Shown in pieces: positions 25,165 through 34,465 of a DNA stretch of 64,000 bases. The DNA lies in assembly GCF_002019595.1 (NCBI RefSeq), contig NZ_KV917369.1, positions 4,880,326 to 4,944,325 on the forward strand, given 5' to 3'. The notes under the pieces are model-generated. The model did no database searches, was not told the origin of the DNA, and saw only the letters and a list, made by a program, of their open reading frames with translations. Source of the DNA: Priestia abyssalis (lineage in GTDB: Bacteria; Bacillota; Bacilli; Bacillales; Bacillaceae_H). Position numbers and translations under genes: made by a program. Each line of letters begins with the position of its first letter. Position 1 is the first letter of the stretch.

Positions 25165-26892
25165 TTATTTCCCCACATTCAAATCGTTGCGTTTTAAGAA
25201 TGTTACCAGGTCTTCCAATTCGTACGTATTAATGACTTGTTCAGGTCGAACCCAGCCTTTTACTGCTGTGGAAACACCAATCTCCATATGCTCAAGCATC
25301 TGCATATTATGCGCGTCTGTATTGATGACTAGCTTTACTCCCGCTTCTTGTGCTTTTCTTAAATGCTCGGCTGCCAAGTCAAGGCGATGTGGATTAGCAT
25401 TCAGTTCTAACGCTGTGTTCGTCTGTTTAGCTAACTCAATCAACATGTCCATATCTACATCATAGCCTTCTCTCCGGCCAATCAATCTCCCGGTCGGATG
25501 GGCGATAAAATCTACATGGGCATTTTCCAGAGCAGTTTTCAGGCGCTGCATAATCACTTCACGCGGCTGAGAAAAGCTCGAATGGATCGATGCAATGACA
25601 AGATCCATTTCGCTTAACAATTCATCATCATAATCAAGTGAAGCATCGGGTAAAATATCCATCTCTACCCCGGCTAAAATCGTAAAGTCATTATACTTCT
25701 CATTTAAGCGATCAATTTCTTCCCGCTGTTTGCGTAAGCGCTCAGCCGTCAGTCCGTTCGCTACCTTCAAATATTGAGAATGATCCGTAATTGCCATATA
25801 GCGGTAGCCCTTTTTCCGGCATGCTTCCGCCATTTCTTCAATAGAATAAGCGCCGTCACTCCATGTTGAGTGCATGTGAAGATCACCTTTTATATCAGTT
25901 AAGGTAATAACAGGATGGGACTTCATGAATGCCTCGACTTCTGTACCATCTTCCCGTAATTCCGGGGGGATGAAACTTAACCCGAAATGCTGATAAAAAG
26001 CTTCTTCATTCTCGAATGTAATGACTTCTCCCGTTTCAACCTTCTCAACTCCGTACTCGCTTATTTTTTCACCGCGCTCTTTTGCCAGCTGGCGCATGCG
26101 TACATTATGATCTTTTGAACCGGTAAAATGGTGCAAAGTCGTTGCAAATTCTTGTTCCTTCACTAAGCGGAAATCAATGGAAACATCATATTCATAACCT
26201 AAAACAACCGATACTTTCGTATCACCGTTCGCAATGATTTCTTTCACCTTCGGCAGCGCCGTTAATTGTTCACGCACTTGTCCGTTATCTTCAGTTGCAA
26301 TAATGAAGTCAAGGTCTTTAATCGTTTCTCTCATTCGCCGTAAGCTTCCCGCCCTTGAAAACTTTATAATCCCGTCCATATGCGCAAGTGCCTCTTCAAT
26401 TTCCTCTGCAATGGGCAGCATGAATGCTAAAGGAAGACGGTCGGGGCGTTTTCCGAATTCCTCAATGGAAGCAAGGATTTTCTCTTCCGTTTTTTTGCCG
26501 AAACCGCTTAATTCCTGCACTTTATGATGCAAACAAGCTTCCTTTAATGATTCAATGTCTTCCACTTGAAGCTCTTTGTACAGCTTTGCAATCTTTTTAC
26601 CGCCAAGGCCTGGCAATTTCAGCAGTGGAATTAACCCTGCCGGCACTTCTTTTTGCAGGTCTTCTAAAACAGAGGACTTTCCTGTCTGTATGTACTCTTC
26701 AATGACTGCAGCCGTTCCCTTGCCTATTCCAGACATTTGAGTGAAGTCCTCAATGTCCGACAAGCTTCGTTCATCACTCTCGATGGCTGCAGCAGCTTTA
26801 CGAAAAGCCGAAATTTTAAACGGGTTATCCCCTTTGAGCTCCATATAAACCGCAATCGTTTCTAACAGTTTGATAATTTCTTTTTTATTCAC
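25165..26892 (-). CDS. polX: DNA polymerase/3'-5' exonuclease PolX
   Basis: Bacterial family X polymerase of 575 residues used in base excision repair. The N-terminal part has helix-hairpin-helix motifs (MSGIGKGTAAVIEEY, LPGLGGKKIAKLYKEL) and the polymerase aspartates in LDFIIATEDN; the C-terminal half is a PHP phosphoesterase domain with DLHMHSTWSDG, ITDHSQYL and HPTGRLIG for the 3'-5' exonuclease and AP-endonuclease activities. I place the start at GTG 26892 because it aligns with other PolX N-termini (NKKEIIKLLETIA); GTG 26901 is an alternative. It lies between yshB and mutS2. Confidence 0.94.
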   Translation of the reverse strand: MNKKEIIKLLETIAVYMELKGDNPFKISAFRKAAAAIESDERSLSDIEDFTQMSGIGKGTAAVIEEYIQTGKSSVLEDLQKEVPAGLIPLLKLPGLGGKKIAKLYKELQVEDIESLKEACLHHKVQELSGFGKKTEEKILASIEEFGKRPDRLPLAFMLPIAEEIEEALAHMDGIIKFSRAGSLRRMRETIKDLDFIIATEDNGQVREQLTALPKVKEIIANGDTKVSVVLGYEYDVSIDFRLVKEQEFATTLHHFTGSKDHNVRMRQLAKERGEKISEYGVEKVETGEVITFENEEAFYQHFGLSFIPPELREDGTEVEAFMKSHPVITLTDIKGDLHMHSTWSDGAYSIEEMAEACRKKGYRYMAITDHSQYLKVANGLTAERLRKQREEIDRLNEKYNDFTILAGVEMDILPDASLDYDDELLSEMDLVIASIHSSFSQPREVIMQRLKTALENAHVDFIAHPTGRLIGRREGYDVDMDMLIELAKQTNTALELNANPHRLDLAAEHLRKAQEAGVKLVINTDAHNMQMLEHMEIGVSTAVKGWVRPEQVINTYELEDLVTFLKRNDLNVGK

Positions 26893-27052
26893 TTTCGTCA
26901 CACCGCCTCTATGGTATATCATTGTAAGATATCATGTAATTTATTATGCACTAACTCAAAAACTCCATCATCAATAAAATAAACCGTCTCCGAAACCCTT
27001 GACTACACTGGATCTCACAGGACGGTTCACTTCATGACCTTTAATTTTCATT

Positions 27053-27598
27053 TTAAAGGGTTGTATAATAGTGCCTCCATAAATCCTGGATGGCAGAAGA
27101 TAAAATCGGAGTATCGTTCACGATGAACATTGCCATAAAGGATTGCTGAATAGGTTCTTGAATTTCGTTGACGGGAATAATCGCACCAATATAAAGAAGA
27201 ACGAATGAAACAAGATATACTTCAGCAAAGCCTAAAATACCGCCGCCCCATCTATTTAATTGCTTAAGCACAGGCAGCTGTGCCAACGAATGAAGAATTG
27301 AACCAACCATTCCTAATAACAGTTTTGTCCCAAAGAATAAAAAGGCAAATGCAATCATACGGTAAAATGCTTCTTCTATGTATGCTTGTTCAAATAGGAA
27401 AGACGTTATTCCCTGCATTTGGATTTCCGGAAACGGAATAATCAGCTTGAGTCTTGGAGCGAGCTGGTCGCTGAAGGAATAAGCAACGAGAAAAGCCGCA
27501 ATAAAACTGATTAAATGAACAAGTTGACGAATAAGCCCGCGCTTAATTCCAGCTAAGAAACCTAAAATGAACAAACCGATCAAAATAATGTTTAGCAT
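27053..27598 (-). CDS. yshB: CvpA-family membrane protein YshB
   Basis: A 181-residue membrane protein with four hydrophobic helices and the CvpA family features GFLAGIKRGLIRQLV at the N-terminus and LNRWGGGILGFAEVYLVSF near residue 120. CvpA was named for colicin V production; its precise role in Firmicutes is not settled. It starts five bases after zapA ends, so the two are co-transcribed, as in B. subtilis. Confidence 0.88.
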   Translation of the reverse strand: MLNIILIGLFILGFLAGIKRGLIRQLVHLISFIAAFLVAYSFSDQLAPRLKLIIPFPEIQMQGITSFLFEQAYIEEAFYRMIAFAFLFFGTKLLLGMVGSILHSLAQLPVLKQLNRWGGGILGFAEVYLVSFVLLYIGAIIPVNEIQEPIQQSFMAMFIVNDTPILSSAIQDLWRHYYTTL

Positions 27599-27603
27599 AG
27601 CTG

Positions 27604-27864
27604 TCAGTCCTTTGGATTTCGAAATTGTCTCTCTATTTTTTCATAATCATCTTTTAGTTTAAGAAAATCATGTACTACATTTACAGCCGTCAAAACGGCC
27701 AGCTTATTTATATCTAAATGTGGATTTTTTGCACTTATTTCACGCATTTTATCGTCAACAATGGAAGCCACAAGACGAATGTGACTTGTGCTTTCCGTTC
27801 CGACGATTGTATATTGTTGTCCGAAAATATCAACTGTCGTACGTGTTTTAGGTTGTTCTGACAC
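27604..27864 (-). CDS. zapA: Cell division protein ZapA
   Basis: Small cytosolic protein of 86 residues that cross-links FtsZ filaments at the division ring. It has the N-terminal TTVDIFGQQYTIVG strand region and a C-terminal coiled-coil (DDYEKIERQF). I choose GTG 27864 because ACGGAGGAC precedes it and the length then matches B. subtilis ZapA (YshA); the frame is open to 27933. Confidence 0.93.
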   Translation of the reverse strand: MSEQPKTRTTVDIFGQQYTIVGTESTSHIRLVASIVDDKMREISAKNPHLDINKLAVLTAVNVVHDFLKLKDDYEKIERQFRNPKD

Positions 27865-27941
27865 AAAAAGTCCTCCGTTCCACCAAATCCTAATCCTTAT
27901 CATACCATGAAGCGATATTACATGGAAAGACATGTCCTGTT

Positions 27942-27985
27942 AAATAACAGAACATGGATAAAAAGATATCCATGTTCTGTTATTT
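27942..27985. repeat. Perfect 19-bp inverted repeat in the zapA-rnhC divergent region
   Basis: AAATAACAGAACATGGATA (27942-27960), a six-base loop, and its exact reverse complement (27967-27985). The flanking genes diverge, so this is not a terminator for either of them. Confidence 0.9.
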
Positions 27986-28165
27986 ATATCCCTTAATAGC
28001 ATATTTAAAATGTAAAAACAATCAAATAGCACCTGCCAAAAACAATACCCATGTTAGAAAGTTAACTCGGATTCATATAGAATAAGAAACAGACGGCCCA
28101 ATTTATAAAACGGGCTGGAATTAGATAAGAATCCATATAGAGAATAGTTTAGAAGGAGTTCATTT

Positions 28166-29095
28166 ATGTCGAATACAGTTTTAAAAATGAATAGTGGACA
28201 ATTAGAGAGCATGAGAGAACATTACCGCTCAAAGCTAACGGAGAAAGTGCCGCAAGGAGGGCTTTTTGTCGCCAAAACAGGAAGCTGTACAATTACGGCT
28301 TATCGTTCCGGAAAAGTACTGTTTCAGGGACAAGGAGCTGAAGCTGAAGCCGCCAAATGGGGAACCGTCAACCTAAAGCCTTCCTCTCCCATCCCTTCCC
28401 GTAAACCCGCCAGTACATTGCCTTCGGATATTGCAAGGCGTTCCTTTATCGGTTCAGATGAGGTGGGCACAGGAGATTACTTCGGTCCGATGACCGTTGT
28501 GGCCGCCTATGTTGATAAACAGCAAATTCCCCTGCTTCAAGAATTGGGTGTGCGCGATTCCAAAAGCTTAACAGATGACAAGATTACCGAAATTGCCAAA
28601 CAGCTCATTACCATCCTTCCATACAGCCTGCTCATTTTACATAACGACAAATATAATGAATGGCAGCAAAAAGGAATGTCACAAGGAAAGATGAAGGCTC
28701 TTCTTCACAATCAGGCAATCGGAAACGTACTTAAAAAAATGGAACCGATCAAACCTGAAGGCATCCTTATCGACCAATTTGCAGAACGGACAGTTTACTA
28801 CGAGCATATTGCTTCCCAAAAAGAAATTGTAAAAGAGAACGTTTATTTCAGCACAAAAGGTGAGAGCATTCATATTGCGGTTGCGGCCGCCTCCATGATC
28901 GCCCGCTATGCCTTTTTGAAAGCGATGGATAAGCTCAGCGAACAAGCGGGATTTACCTTACCTAAAGGAGCAGGGGCCCCAGTCGATATCGCTGCAGCCC
29001 GCCTCATCAAACAACAAGGAGAACAAGCCCTTCCTTCGTTCACCAAATTTCACTTTGCCAATACACAAAAGGCGATGAAAATGGCAAAAAAATAA
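28166..29095 (+). CDS. rnhC: Ribonuclease HIII
   Basis: Degrades RNA in RNA-DNA hybrids. The 309-residue protein has the extra N-terminal TBP-like domain of RNase HIII (residues 1-80) and the type 2 RNase H core with GSDEVGTGDYFGP (Asp98, Glu99), VRDSKSLTD near residue 130 and SIHIAVAAASMIARY near 230. ATG 28166 follows AGAAGGAG. It is the only plus-strand gene in the 4-34 kb stretch, transcribed away from zapA, and ends in a strong terminator. Confidence 0.96.
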   Translation: MSNTVLKMNSGQLESMREHYRSKLTEKVPQGGLFVAKTGSCTITAYRSGKVLFQGQGAEAEAAKWGTVNLKPSSPIPSRKPASTLPSDIARRSFIGSDEVGTGDYFGPMTVVAAYVDKQQIPLLQELGVRDSKSLTDDKITEIAKQLITILPYSLLILHNDKYNEWQQKGMSQGKMKALLHNQAIGNVLKKMEPIKPEGILIDQFAERTVYYEHIASQKEIVKENVYFSTKGESIHIAVAAASMIARYAFLKAMDKLSEQAGFTLPKGAGAPVDIAAARLIKQQGEQALPSFTKFHFANTQKAMKMAKK

Positions 29096-29128
29096 ACATC
29101 CATGAGCCGAACGGCTCATGGATGTTTT
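29094..29128 (+). terminator. Terminator of rnhC
   Basis: ACATCCATGAGCC / GGCTCATGGATGT with loop GAAC and a trailing TTTTT lies just after the rnhC stop. Confidence 0.88.
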
Positions 29129-29240
29129 TAGTATCTAGATACAACATTACAAATTCAACATCTAGTCTTTTGTATAAATCTACTTTAATTTTCTAACGTT
29201 CAATATTCATTTTTATTCTATTTTAGCTTTTGTGTTTTTT

Positions 29241-29327
29241 CACCTTGAATCCACTCATAAAAGTTCTCGTATAAACAGCCGGGAAGAACCCATAAGGGAG
29301 CTTTCCAGCTATTTATGTGGATTTAGA
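29241..29327. repeat. Dispersed hairpin repeat, copy A (degenerate)
   Basis: Shares with copies at 34, 36 and 53 kb the order CTTGAAT, AAAGTTCTCGTATAA, a hairpin, and TTTATGTGGATTT. Here the arms ATAAACAGCCGGGAAG (29271-29286) and CTTTCCAGCTATTTAT (29301-29316) pair with several mismatches or G-T pairs. Confidence 0.65.
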
Positions 29328-31742
29328 TTATGAACGTAAGGATGCGCCAAAGGCTTCCTCTACTGCTTCCAGTACACGCTCATGCGCTTTTGTGACATCT
29401 TCATCCGTTAATGTACGTTCCGGATCGAAATAGCGAAGAGAGAAAGCAACCGATTTTTTGCCCGGCTCCATCTTTTCTCCTTCGTACAAGTCAAATACCG
29501 TGACATCCTTCAGCAGCTTGCCGCCTGCTTCTTCGATCACACGCTGGATATCACCGGCAGACACAGCCGTCTCCACCACAAGAGCGATATCTCGGGAAAT
29601 GGATGGGAAACGTGGAATTGGCTCATATTGTACTTCTTGAACGTCTGTTGTCAATAATATTTGTAAATCCAATTCAAACACATATGTTTCACGCAAATCC
29701 ATATCTTTTTGTACAGCCGGATGAAGCTGGCCGACAAACCCTACGCTTGAACCATTCAATAATACTTCAGCCGTACGGCCAGGGTGCATACCTTCTTTAT
29801 TTGCAAGCTTGTATTCAATCTGATCGGTTACACCCAATAAATTGAATACACCTTCTACGATGCCTTTTACAACGTAGAAGTCAACAGCTTTCTTCTCACC
29901 TTGCCATCCGTGCATATGCCATAATCCCGTTACCGCACCAGACAAGCGTTCTTTTTCTTGAGGAAGCTCCCCCTGAGCCTTTGCCAGGAATACAGAACCA
30001 ATTTCGTAAAGAGCAACCGAATCGATTTGGCGTGCATTGTTATGTTTTACCGCTTCTAAAAGGTGCGGCACGAGGCTTAAACGAAGCGTACTGCGTTCCT
30101 CACTCATCGGCATCGCCAAACGAATAGCTTCGCTTTGTTCAAGTGCAAATTGAGCCGATTTTTCTTCACTTGTCAATGAGTACGTAATCGCTTGTAAAAG
30201 ACCAGCACCTTCCAAGAAGCGGCGAACTTTACGGCGTTTTTCTTGGTAAGGGGTTAAACGGCCCGGCGTCGCTTCAGAAATCGGAAGCGTTGTTGGCAAA
30301 TTATCATAGCCATATAAACGAGCTACTTCTTCCACTAAGTCTTCCTCAATCGTAATGTCTCCGCGTCTTGTCGGAACCGTTACGACAAAACTTCCCTCTT
30401 CTTCTTTCACATCAAATTGAAGGCGCACGAAAATATCTTTTACTTGTTCTCCTGTTAACTCGGTACCGAGAACACCGTTAATACGTTTTAATGAGATGGA
30501 GATAACAGCAGGTTCGATTGTCATCGTATCGGCTTCCACTGTTCCGTCTACAACCTCACCGCCGGCATATAAAGCCATTAATGAAGCCGCACGGTCTGCA
30601 GCTAAACGAGTACGATTTGGATCAATTCCTTTTTCGAAGCGAGCGCTTGCCTCACTGCGTAATCCGTGATCCTTTGATGCTGTACGAACTGTTAACCCTT
30701 TGAAATAAGCTGATTCGATTAAAACCGTTGTCGTATCGTTTTGTACTTCAGAATTGGCTCCGCCCATAACCCCAGCCAAGGCGATTGGTTCAGTTCCATT
30801 TGTGATGACAAGATGCTCTTCTATTAATGTGCGTTCTGCATCATCAAGCGTCACGATTTTCTCACCATTTTGAGCACGTCTTACTAGAATCTCTTTTGAA
30901 CCGAGACGATCGTAGTCAAATGCGTGAAGCGGCTGGCCGTATTCTAACAAGATGTAGTTTGTAATATCCACGACGTTGTTATGCGGGCGGATACCAGCTG
31001 CCATTAAACGCGTTTGCATCCAAAGCGGTGAAGGAGCGATTTGGACGTTCTTCACCACACGCGCCACATATAACGGGTTGTCTTCTTTCGCATCGACTTT
31101 TACAGAAATATAATCAGACGCTTTCTCATTATTTGTTTCTAAGACCACTTCCGGATATTTGACCTCACGTCCTAAAATAGCCGCCACTTCATGGGCAACC
31201 CCTAACATGCTTAAAGCGTCAGAGCGGTTTGGTGTCAATCCTAACTCCAATACCTTATCATTTAAATTCAACAATTCCAGCGCATCTGCTCCTGGCTGTG
31301 CATCGTTTGGAAAGACGAAAATTCCTTCTTGATATTCTTTCGCCACAAGTTTCCCTTCGACTCCAAGCTCTTGAAGGGAACAAATCATGCCGTTTGACTC
31401 TTCGCCGCGAAGTTTTGCTTTTTTAATTTTGAAGTTGCCGGGTAAAACGGCTCCAACTTTGGCTACTGCCACTTTTTGACCTTGAGCAACATTCGACGCT
31501 CCGCAAATAATTTGAACAGGCTCACCTTCCCCAAGATCCACTAAGCATTTATTCAATTTATCTGCATTCGGGTGCTGCTCGCGTTCGACAACATGGCCGA
31601 TGACAACACCGCTGATTCCTTCTCCTAAATCTTCTACACCTTCTACTTCAATTCCGCTTCTGGTAATCTTTTCAGCTAACTCTTCTGCTGAAATTCCTGT
31701 TAAATCCACATACTCTTGTAACCAACGATATGATACAAACAT
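29328..31742 (-). CDS. pheT: Phenylalanine-tRNA ligase beta subunit
   Basis: The 804-residue partner in the alpha2-beta2 enzyme that charges tRNA-Phe. The domain order is an N-terminal EMAP-type tRNA-binding fold (about 40-150, with ICGASNVAQGQKVAVAKVGA), B3/B4 editing, B5, a catalytic-like core, and the C-terminal anticodon-binding FDX-ACB domain (FPSISRDIALVV, near 715). It follows pheS by 14 bp and is under the T-box upstream of pheS. Confidence 0.97.
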   Translation of the reverse strand: MFVSYRWLQEYVDLTGISAEELAEKITRSGIEVEGVEDLGEGISGVVIGHVVEREQHPNADKLNKCLVDLGEGEPVQIICGASNVAQGQKVAVAKVGAVLPGNFKIKKAKLRGEESNGMICSLQELGVEGKLVAKEYQEGIFVFPNDAQPGADALELLNLNDKVLELGLTPNRSDALSMLGVAHEVAAILGREVKYPEVVLETNNEKASDYISVKVDAKEDNPLYVARVVKNVQIAPSPLWMQTRLMAAGIRPHNNVVDITNYILLEYGQPLHAFDYDRLGSKEILVRRAQNGEKIVTLDDAERTLIEEHLVITNGTEPIALAGVMGGANSEVQNDTTTVLIESAYFKGLTVRTASKDHGLRSEASARFEKGIDPNRTRLAADRAASLMALYAGGEVVDGTVEADTMTIEPAVISISLKRINGVLGTELTGEQVKDIFVRLQFDVKEEEGSFVVTVPTRRGDITIEEDLVEEVARLYGYDNLPTTLPISEATPGRLTPYQEKRRKVRRFLEGAGLLQAITYSLTSEEKSAQFALEQSEAIRLAMPMSEERSTLRLSLVPHLLEAVKHNNARQIDSVALYEIGSVFLAKAQGELPQEKERLSGAVTGLWHMHGWQGEKKAVDFYVVKGIVEGVFNLLGVTDQIEYKLANKEGMHPGRTAEVLLNGSSVGFVGQLHPAVQKDMDLRETYVFELDLQILLTTDVQEVQYEPIPRFPSISRDIALVVETAVSAGDIQRVIEEAGGKLLKDVTVFDLYEGEKMEPGKKSVAFSLRYFDPERTLTDEDVTKAHERVLEAVEEAFGASLRS

Positions 31743-31756
31743 GTGTATCCCCTCCT

Positions 31757-32791
31757 TTATGCTCGCTTAAATTGTTGTAAGAAACGTACATCATTTGTAT
31801 AGAAATGACGAATATCATCTACGCCGTACTTTAACATCGCAATGCGCTCCGGCCCCATACCGAAAGCGAATCCTTGGTATTTTTTCGAATCATAACCGGC
31901 CATTTCAAGCACGTTCGGATGAACCATCCCGGCACCTAAAATTTCAATCCAGCCTGTTTTCTTACATACGTTACAACCTTTGCCGCTGCACTTATGGCAA
32001 GATACGTCTACCTCGACAGACGGCTCTGTAAACGGGAAGAAGCTAGGACGAAGACGGATTTCACGTTCTTCACCAAACATTTTTTTAGCAAACACTTCAA
32101 GTGTACCTTTTAAATCGCTCATGCGAATGTTTTCATCGATGACAAGACCCTCAATTTGTGTGAACTGATGGGAATGCGTCGCATCATCATTATCGCGGCG
32201 ATACACTTTACCAGGGCAGATGATTTTAATTGGTCCTTTTCCTTCATTTTTCTCCATCGTGCGAGCTTGTACCGGAGATGTATGGGTGCGAAGTAAAATC
32301 TCCTCTGTAATATAGAAGGAATCTTGCATATCGCGTGCAGGGTGACCTTTTGGCAAGTTTAATGCTTCAAAGTTGTAATAGTCTTTCTCTACTTCAGGAC
32401 CTTCTGCAATCGAATAGCCCATCCCTAAAAATAAGTCTTCAATTTCTTCTACCACCGCTGTTAACGGATGGTGATTTCCAACTTTGACAGGACGACCAGG
32501 CAGCGTCACATCAATAGTCTCAGATGCTAATCTTTGCTCGACTTCCGCTTGCTCCAGCCCTTTTTGCTTTGCTTCCAGACTTGAAGCAATTGCTTCACGA
32601 ACGTCATTTGCCAATGCTCCCATGACAGGACGCTCCTCAGCCGATAATTTCCCCATTCCACGCAAAACCTCTGTGATAGGTCCCTTTTTTCCAAGATAAG
32701 CAACACGCACATCGTTTAGCGCTTTTAAATCAGTTGCCGCTTCAATCTTTGCAATCGCTTCTTGCTGCAGCTCTTTCAAACGTTCTTTCAT
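31757..32791 (-). CDS. pheS: Phenylalanine-tRNA ligase alpha subunit
   Basis: Catalytic subunit of 344 residues: N-terminal coiled coil (to about 90), class II motif 2 (ICPGKVYRRDNDDATHSHQF, around 200) and motif 3 (GFAFGMGPERIAMLKYG, around 310), with phenylalanine-pocket residues in between. ATG 32791 aligns with other PheS N-termini (MKERLKELQQEA) and follows AAAGGAGGAAG; an in-frame TTG sits at 32797. A T-box leader lies immediately upstream. Confidence 0.96.
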   Translation of the reverse strand: MKERLKELQQEAIAKIEAATDLKALNDVRVAYLGKKGPITEVLRGMGKLSAEERPVMGALANDVREAIASSLEAKQKGLEQAEVEQRLASETIDVTLPGRPVKVGNHHPLTAVVEEIEDLFLGMGYSIAEGPEVEKDYYNFEALNLPKGHPARDMQDSFYITEEILLRTHTSPVQARTMEKNEGKGPIKIICPGKVYRRDNDDATHSHQFTQIEGLVIDENIRMSDLKGTLEVFAKKMFGEEREIRLRPSFFPFTEPSVEVDVSCHKCSGKGCNVCKKTGWIEILGAGMVHPNVLEMAGYDSKKYQGFAFGMGPERIAMLKYGVDDIRHFYTNDVRFLQQFKRA

Positions 32792-32834
32792 GCTCAATCT
32801 TCCTCCTTTATATGATCCAGCTTTTCATGAAAAT

Positions 32835-33085
32835 ACAAAAAACCTCCTCCCGGAAAGGGACGAGGTTTGATCGCGGTACCACCCTTATTTACGGCAAAAC
32901 AAACATATGCCGTACAACTTAAGCTACATAACGGTATAAACCGGAACACCTTTACATCTGGTTGATGGTCCAAGTGTCAGCTCAGGAGGCGAATTCACTT
33001 ATGTCTACCATAAAAATGCTTTCAGTCACGGCATTTTCTCCCTAAATGGCGCGTAATAAGCTACTGTTCTCCGTCTTTGCTTTTT
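32835..33085 (-). ncRNA. T-box leader of pheST (phenylalanine)
   Basis: On the minus strand the conserved T-box AGGGTGGTACCGCG (32885-32872) is followed by a terminator stem AACCTCGTCCC / GGGAGGAGGTT and T-tract (32867-32835). Upstream is a stem I region with GTGAATTCGCC, in which TTC is a plausible phenylalanine specifier codon. Uncharged tRNA-Phe is expected to favour the antiterminator. It accounts for the gap between pheS and the methylase gene. Confidence 0.92.
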
Positions 33086-33135
33086 CATATGTAATTCATT
33101 TTCTTTATTATATGGAAAATGAATTGATGTTGCAA

Positions 33136-33894
33136 CTACCTGCCGCGTAAATAATACAGCAAAATACCTGCTGCGACTGCTACATTGAGCGACTCACTCT
33201 TCCCGTAAATGGGAATATACAAATTTTCATCCGTCTGTTTCAATAACGAATCGGCCACTCCGCTTCCTTCATTCCCTACGAGAAGAGCAAAGGAATGGCT
33301 TGGCTGAACATCCATATAAGGTTTTGCATCCTTTAAGGACGTGCCATAAATGGAAATGCCTCGATTTTTAAGAATGGGAATAATCTCTTCCAGCTGCCCT
33401 TTAATAATCGGCAAATGAAAAATGGCCCCTTGAGTCGAACGAATCACCTTGCTATTGTATAAATCGACACTTCCTGCTCCGACTACTACCAATTCCACTC
33501 CAGCGGCATCCGCCGTTCGGAGCATCGCACCCAAATTCCCAGGATCTTGAACAGAGTCAATTAACAGAATTTTGTTCAGCCCTTCGGGAATCTCATCGTT
33601 CTTTTGCTGATAGCAAACCGCAGCCATTCCTTGAGGGGTTTCTGTATCTGAAATGGCCTTCATAATATCATTGGCAACTACAGTGATGGAGACATCATCT
33701 ACATTCCATCCGGAAGGAATACTCACTTCTTCTGATACAATGAGTTCTTTTACCGCTTGTTTTGTTCGCAGCGCCTCTTCGACTAAATGATAGCCTTCCA
33801 CTAAAAATAAACCGTTTTTATCTCGTTCTTTTTTTGTATGCAGTTTTTTCCACACTTTCACTTGTGGATTTTTAACTGAATCGATTCGTTTCAC
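33136..33894 (-). CDS. ysgA: TrmH/SpoU-family RNA 2'-O-methyltransferase YsgA
   Basis: A 252-residue SPOUT methyltransferase predicted to methylate ribose in ribosomal RNA. It has an N-terminal L30e-like substrate-binding part (KKERDKNGLFLVEGYHLVEEAL) and the knotted SAM domain with IDSVQDPGNLGAMLRTADAAG near residue 122, LLVGNEGSGV near 205 and IPIYGKSESLNVAVAAGI near the end. I start at GTG 33894, preceded by AAAGGAGAAC; the frame is open to 33924. It occupies the same place upstream of pheST as ysgA in B. subtilis. Confidence 0.9.
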   Translation of the reverse strand: MKRIDSVKNPQVKVWKKLHTKKERDKNGLFLVEGYHLVEEALRTKQAVKELIVSEEVSIPSGWNVDDVSITVVANDIMKAISDTETPQGMAAVCYQQKNDEIPEGLNKILLIDSVQDPGNLGAMLRTADAAGVELVVVGAGSVDLYNSKVIRSTQGAIFHLPIIKGQLEEIIPILKNRGISIYGTSLKDAKPYMDVQPSHSFALLVGNEGSGVADSLLKQTDENLYIPIYGKSESLNVAVAAGILLYYLRGR

Positions 33895-33992
33895 TTGCTC
33901 GTTCTCCTTTTTATATCCATTCAATTTAATATTCCAATATGTATTATTGCTTTGCTTCTATCCATGTTGTATACAACTCTTAAACGTTTTCT

Positions 33993-34040
33993 TATAAACA
34001 GCTGACAAGCTTGCGTATGCAAGCTTGTCAGCTGTTTATA
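33993..34040. repeat. Dispersed hairpin repeat, copy B (perfect 22-bp arms)
   Basis: TATAAACAGCTGACAAGCTTGC, a GTAT loop, and its exact reverse complement. It shares the CTGACAAG and CTTGTCAG core with copies D, E and F. It lies between the divergent ysgA and sspI genes. Confidence 0.8.
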
Positions 34041-34125
34041 TTATATCGTAATTCTTCTTACATAGAAAATCAGAATAAGACTCACAATAACAGTGTAATT
34101 TCACACTAAATTTGAGGTGATGAAA

Positions 34126-34332
34126 ATGAGTTTAAATTTACGAAATGCCATTATATCAAACGTTTCCGGAAATTCACAGCAAGAACTTGAAGCAACTATT
34201 ATGGATGCTATCCAAAGCGGCGAAGAAAAAATGCTTCCAGGCTTAGGCGTTTTATTTGAAGTCATCTGGAAAAATTCAAACGAGCAAGACAAAAACGAAA
34301 TGCTGACAACTCTTGAAAAAGGACTCCAATAA
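34126..34332 (+). CDS. sspI: Small acid-soluble spore protein SspI
   Basis: A 68-residue minor spore protein, made only in the forespore in B. subtilis. The sequence MSLNLRNAIISNVSGN and the central SGEEKMLPGLGVLFEVIW match SspI closely. ATG 34126 follows TGAGGTGA; upstream in-frame GTG 34117 and ATG 34120 are part of the binding site. It is good evidence that the host sporulates. A terminator follows at once. Confidence 0.96.
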   Translation: MSLNLRNAIISNVSGNSQQELEATIMDAIQSGEEKMLPGLGVLFEVIWKNSNEQDKNEMLTTLEKGLQ

Positions 34333-34344
34333 GAAAATCAGAAA

Positions 34345-34378
34345 AGACGGTTGGCTCCCCAACCGTCTCTTTTTATTA
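34345..34378 (+). terminator. Terminator of sspI
   Basis: AGACGGTTGG / CCAACCGTCT with loop CTCC and a following CTTTTTATT tract. Confidence 0.88.
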
Positions 34379-34410
34379 CAACACTTGTAATTATACCTGC
34401 TTTGAGCTCT

Positions 34411-34465
34411 CCGTTCTTACATCTTAAATAAGCCCTCAAAAGTTCGCTCATAAGCGGATTTATAT
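34411..34465. repeat. Dispersed hairpin repeat, copy C (left half only)
   Basis: CATCTTAAATAA, AAAAGTTCGCTCATAAGCGG and TTTATATT recall the left part of copies D and F, but the right arm is missing, so it is a truncated or decayed copy. Confidence 0.45.

Noticed and set aside
32835..33085. Possible attenuator peptide or ordinary terminator upstream of pheS
   Set aside because: The AGGGTGGTACCGCG element and the mutually exclusive stem identify a T-box, not a leader-peptide attenuator.
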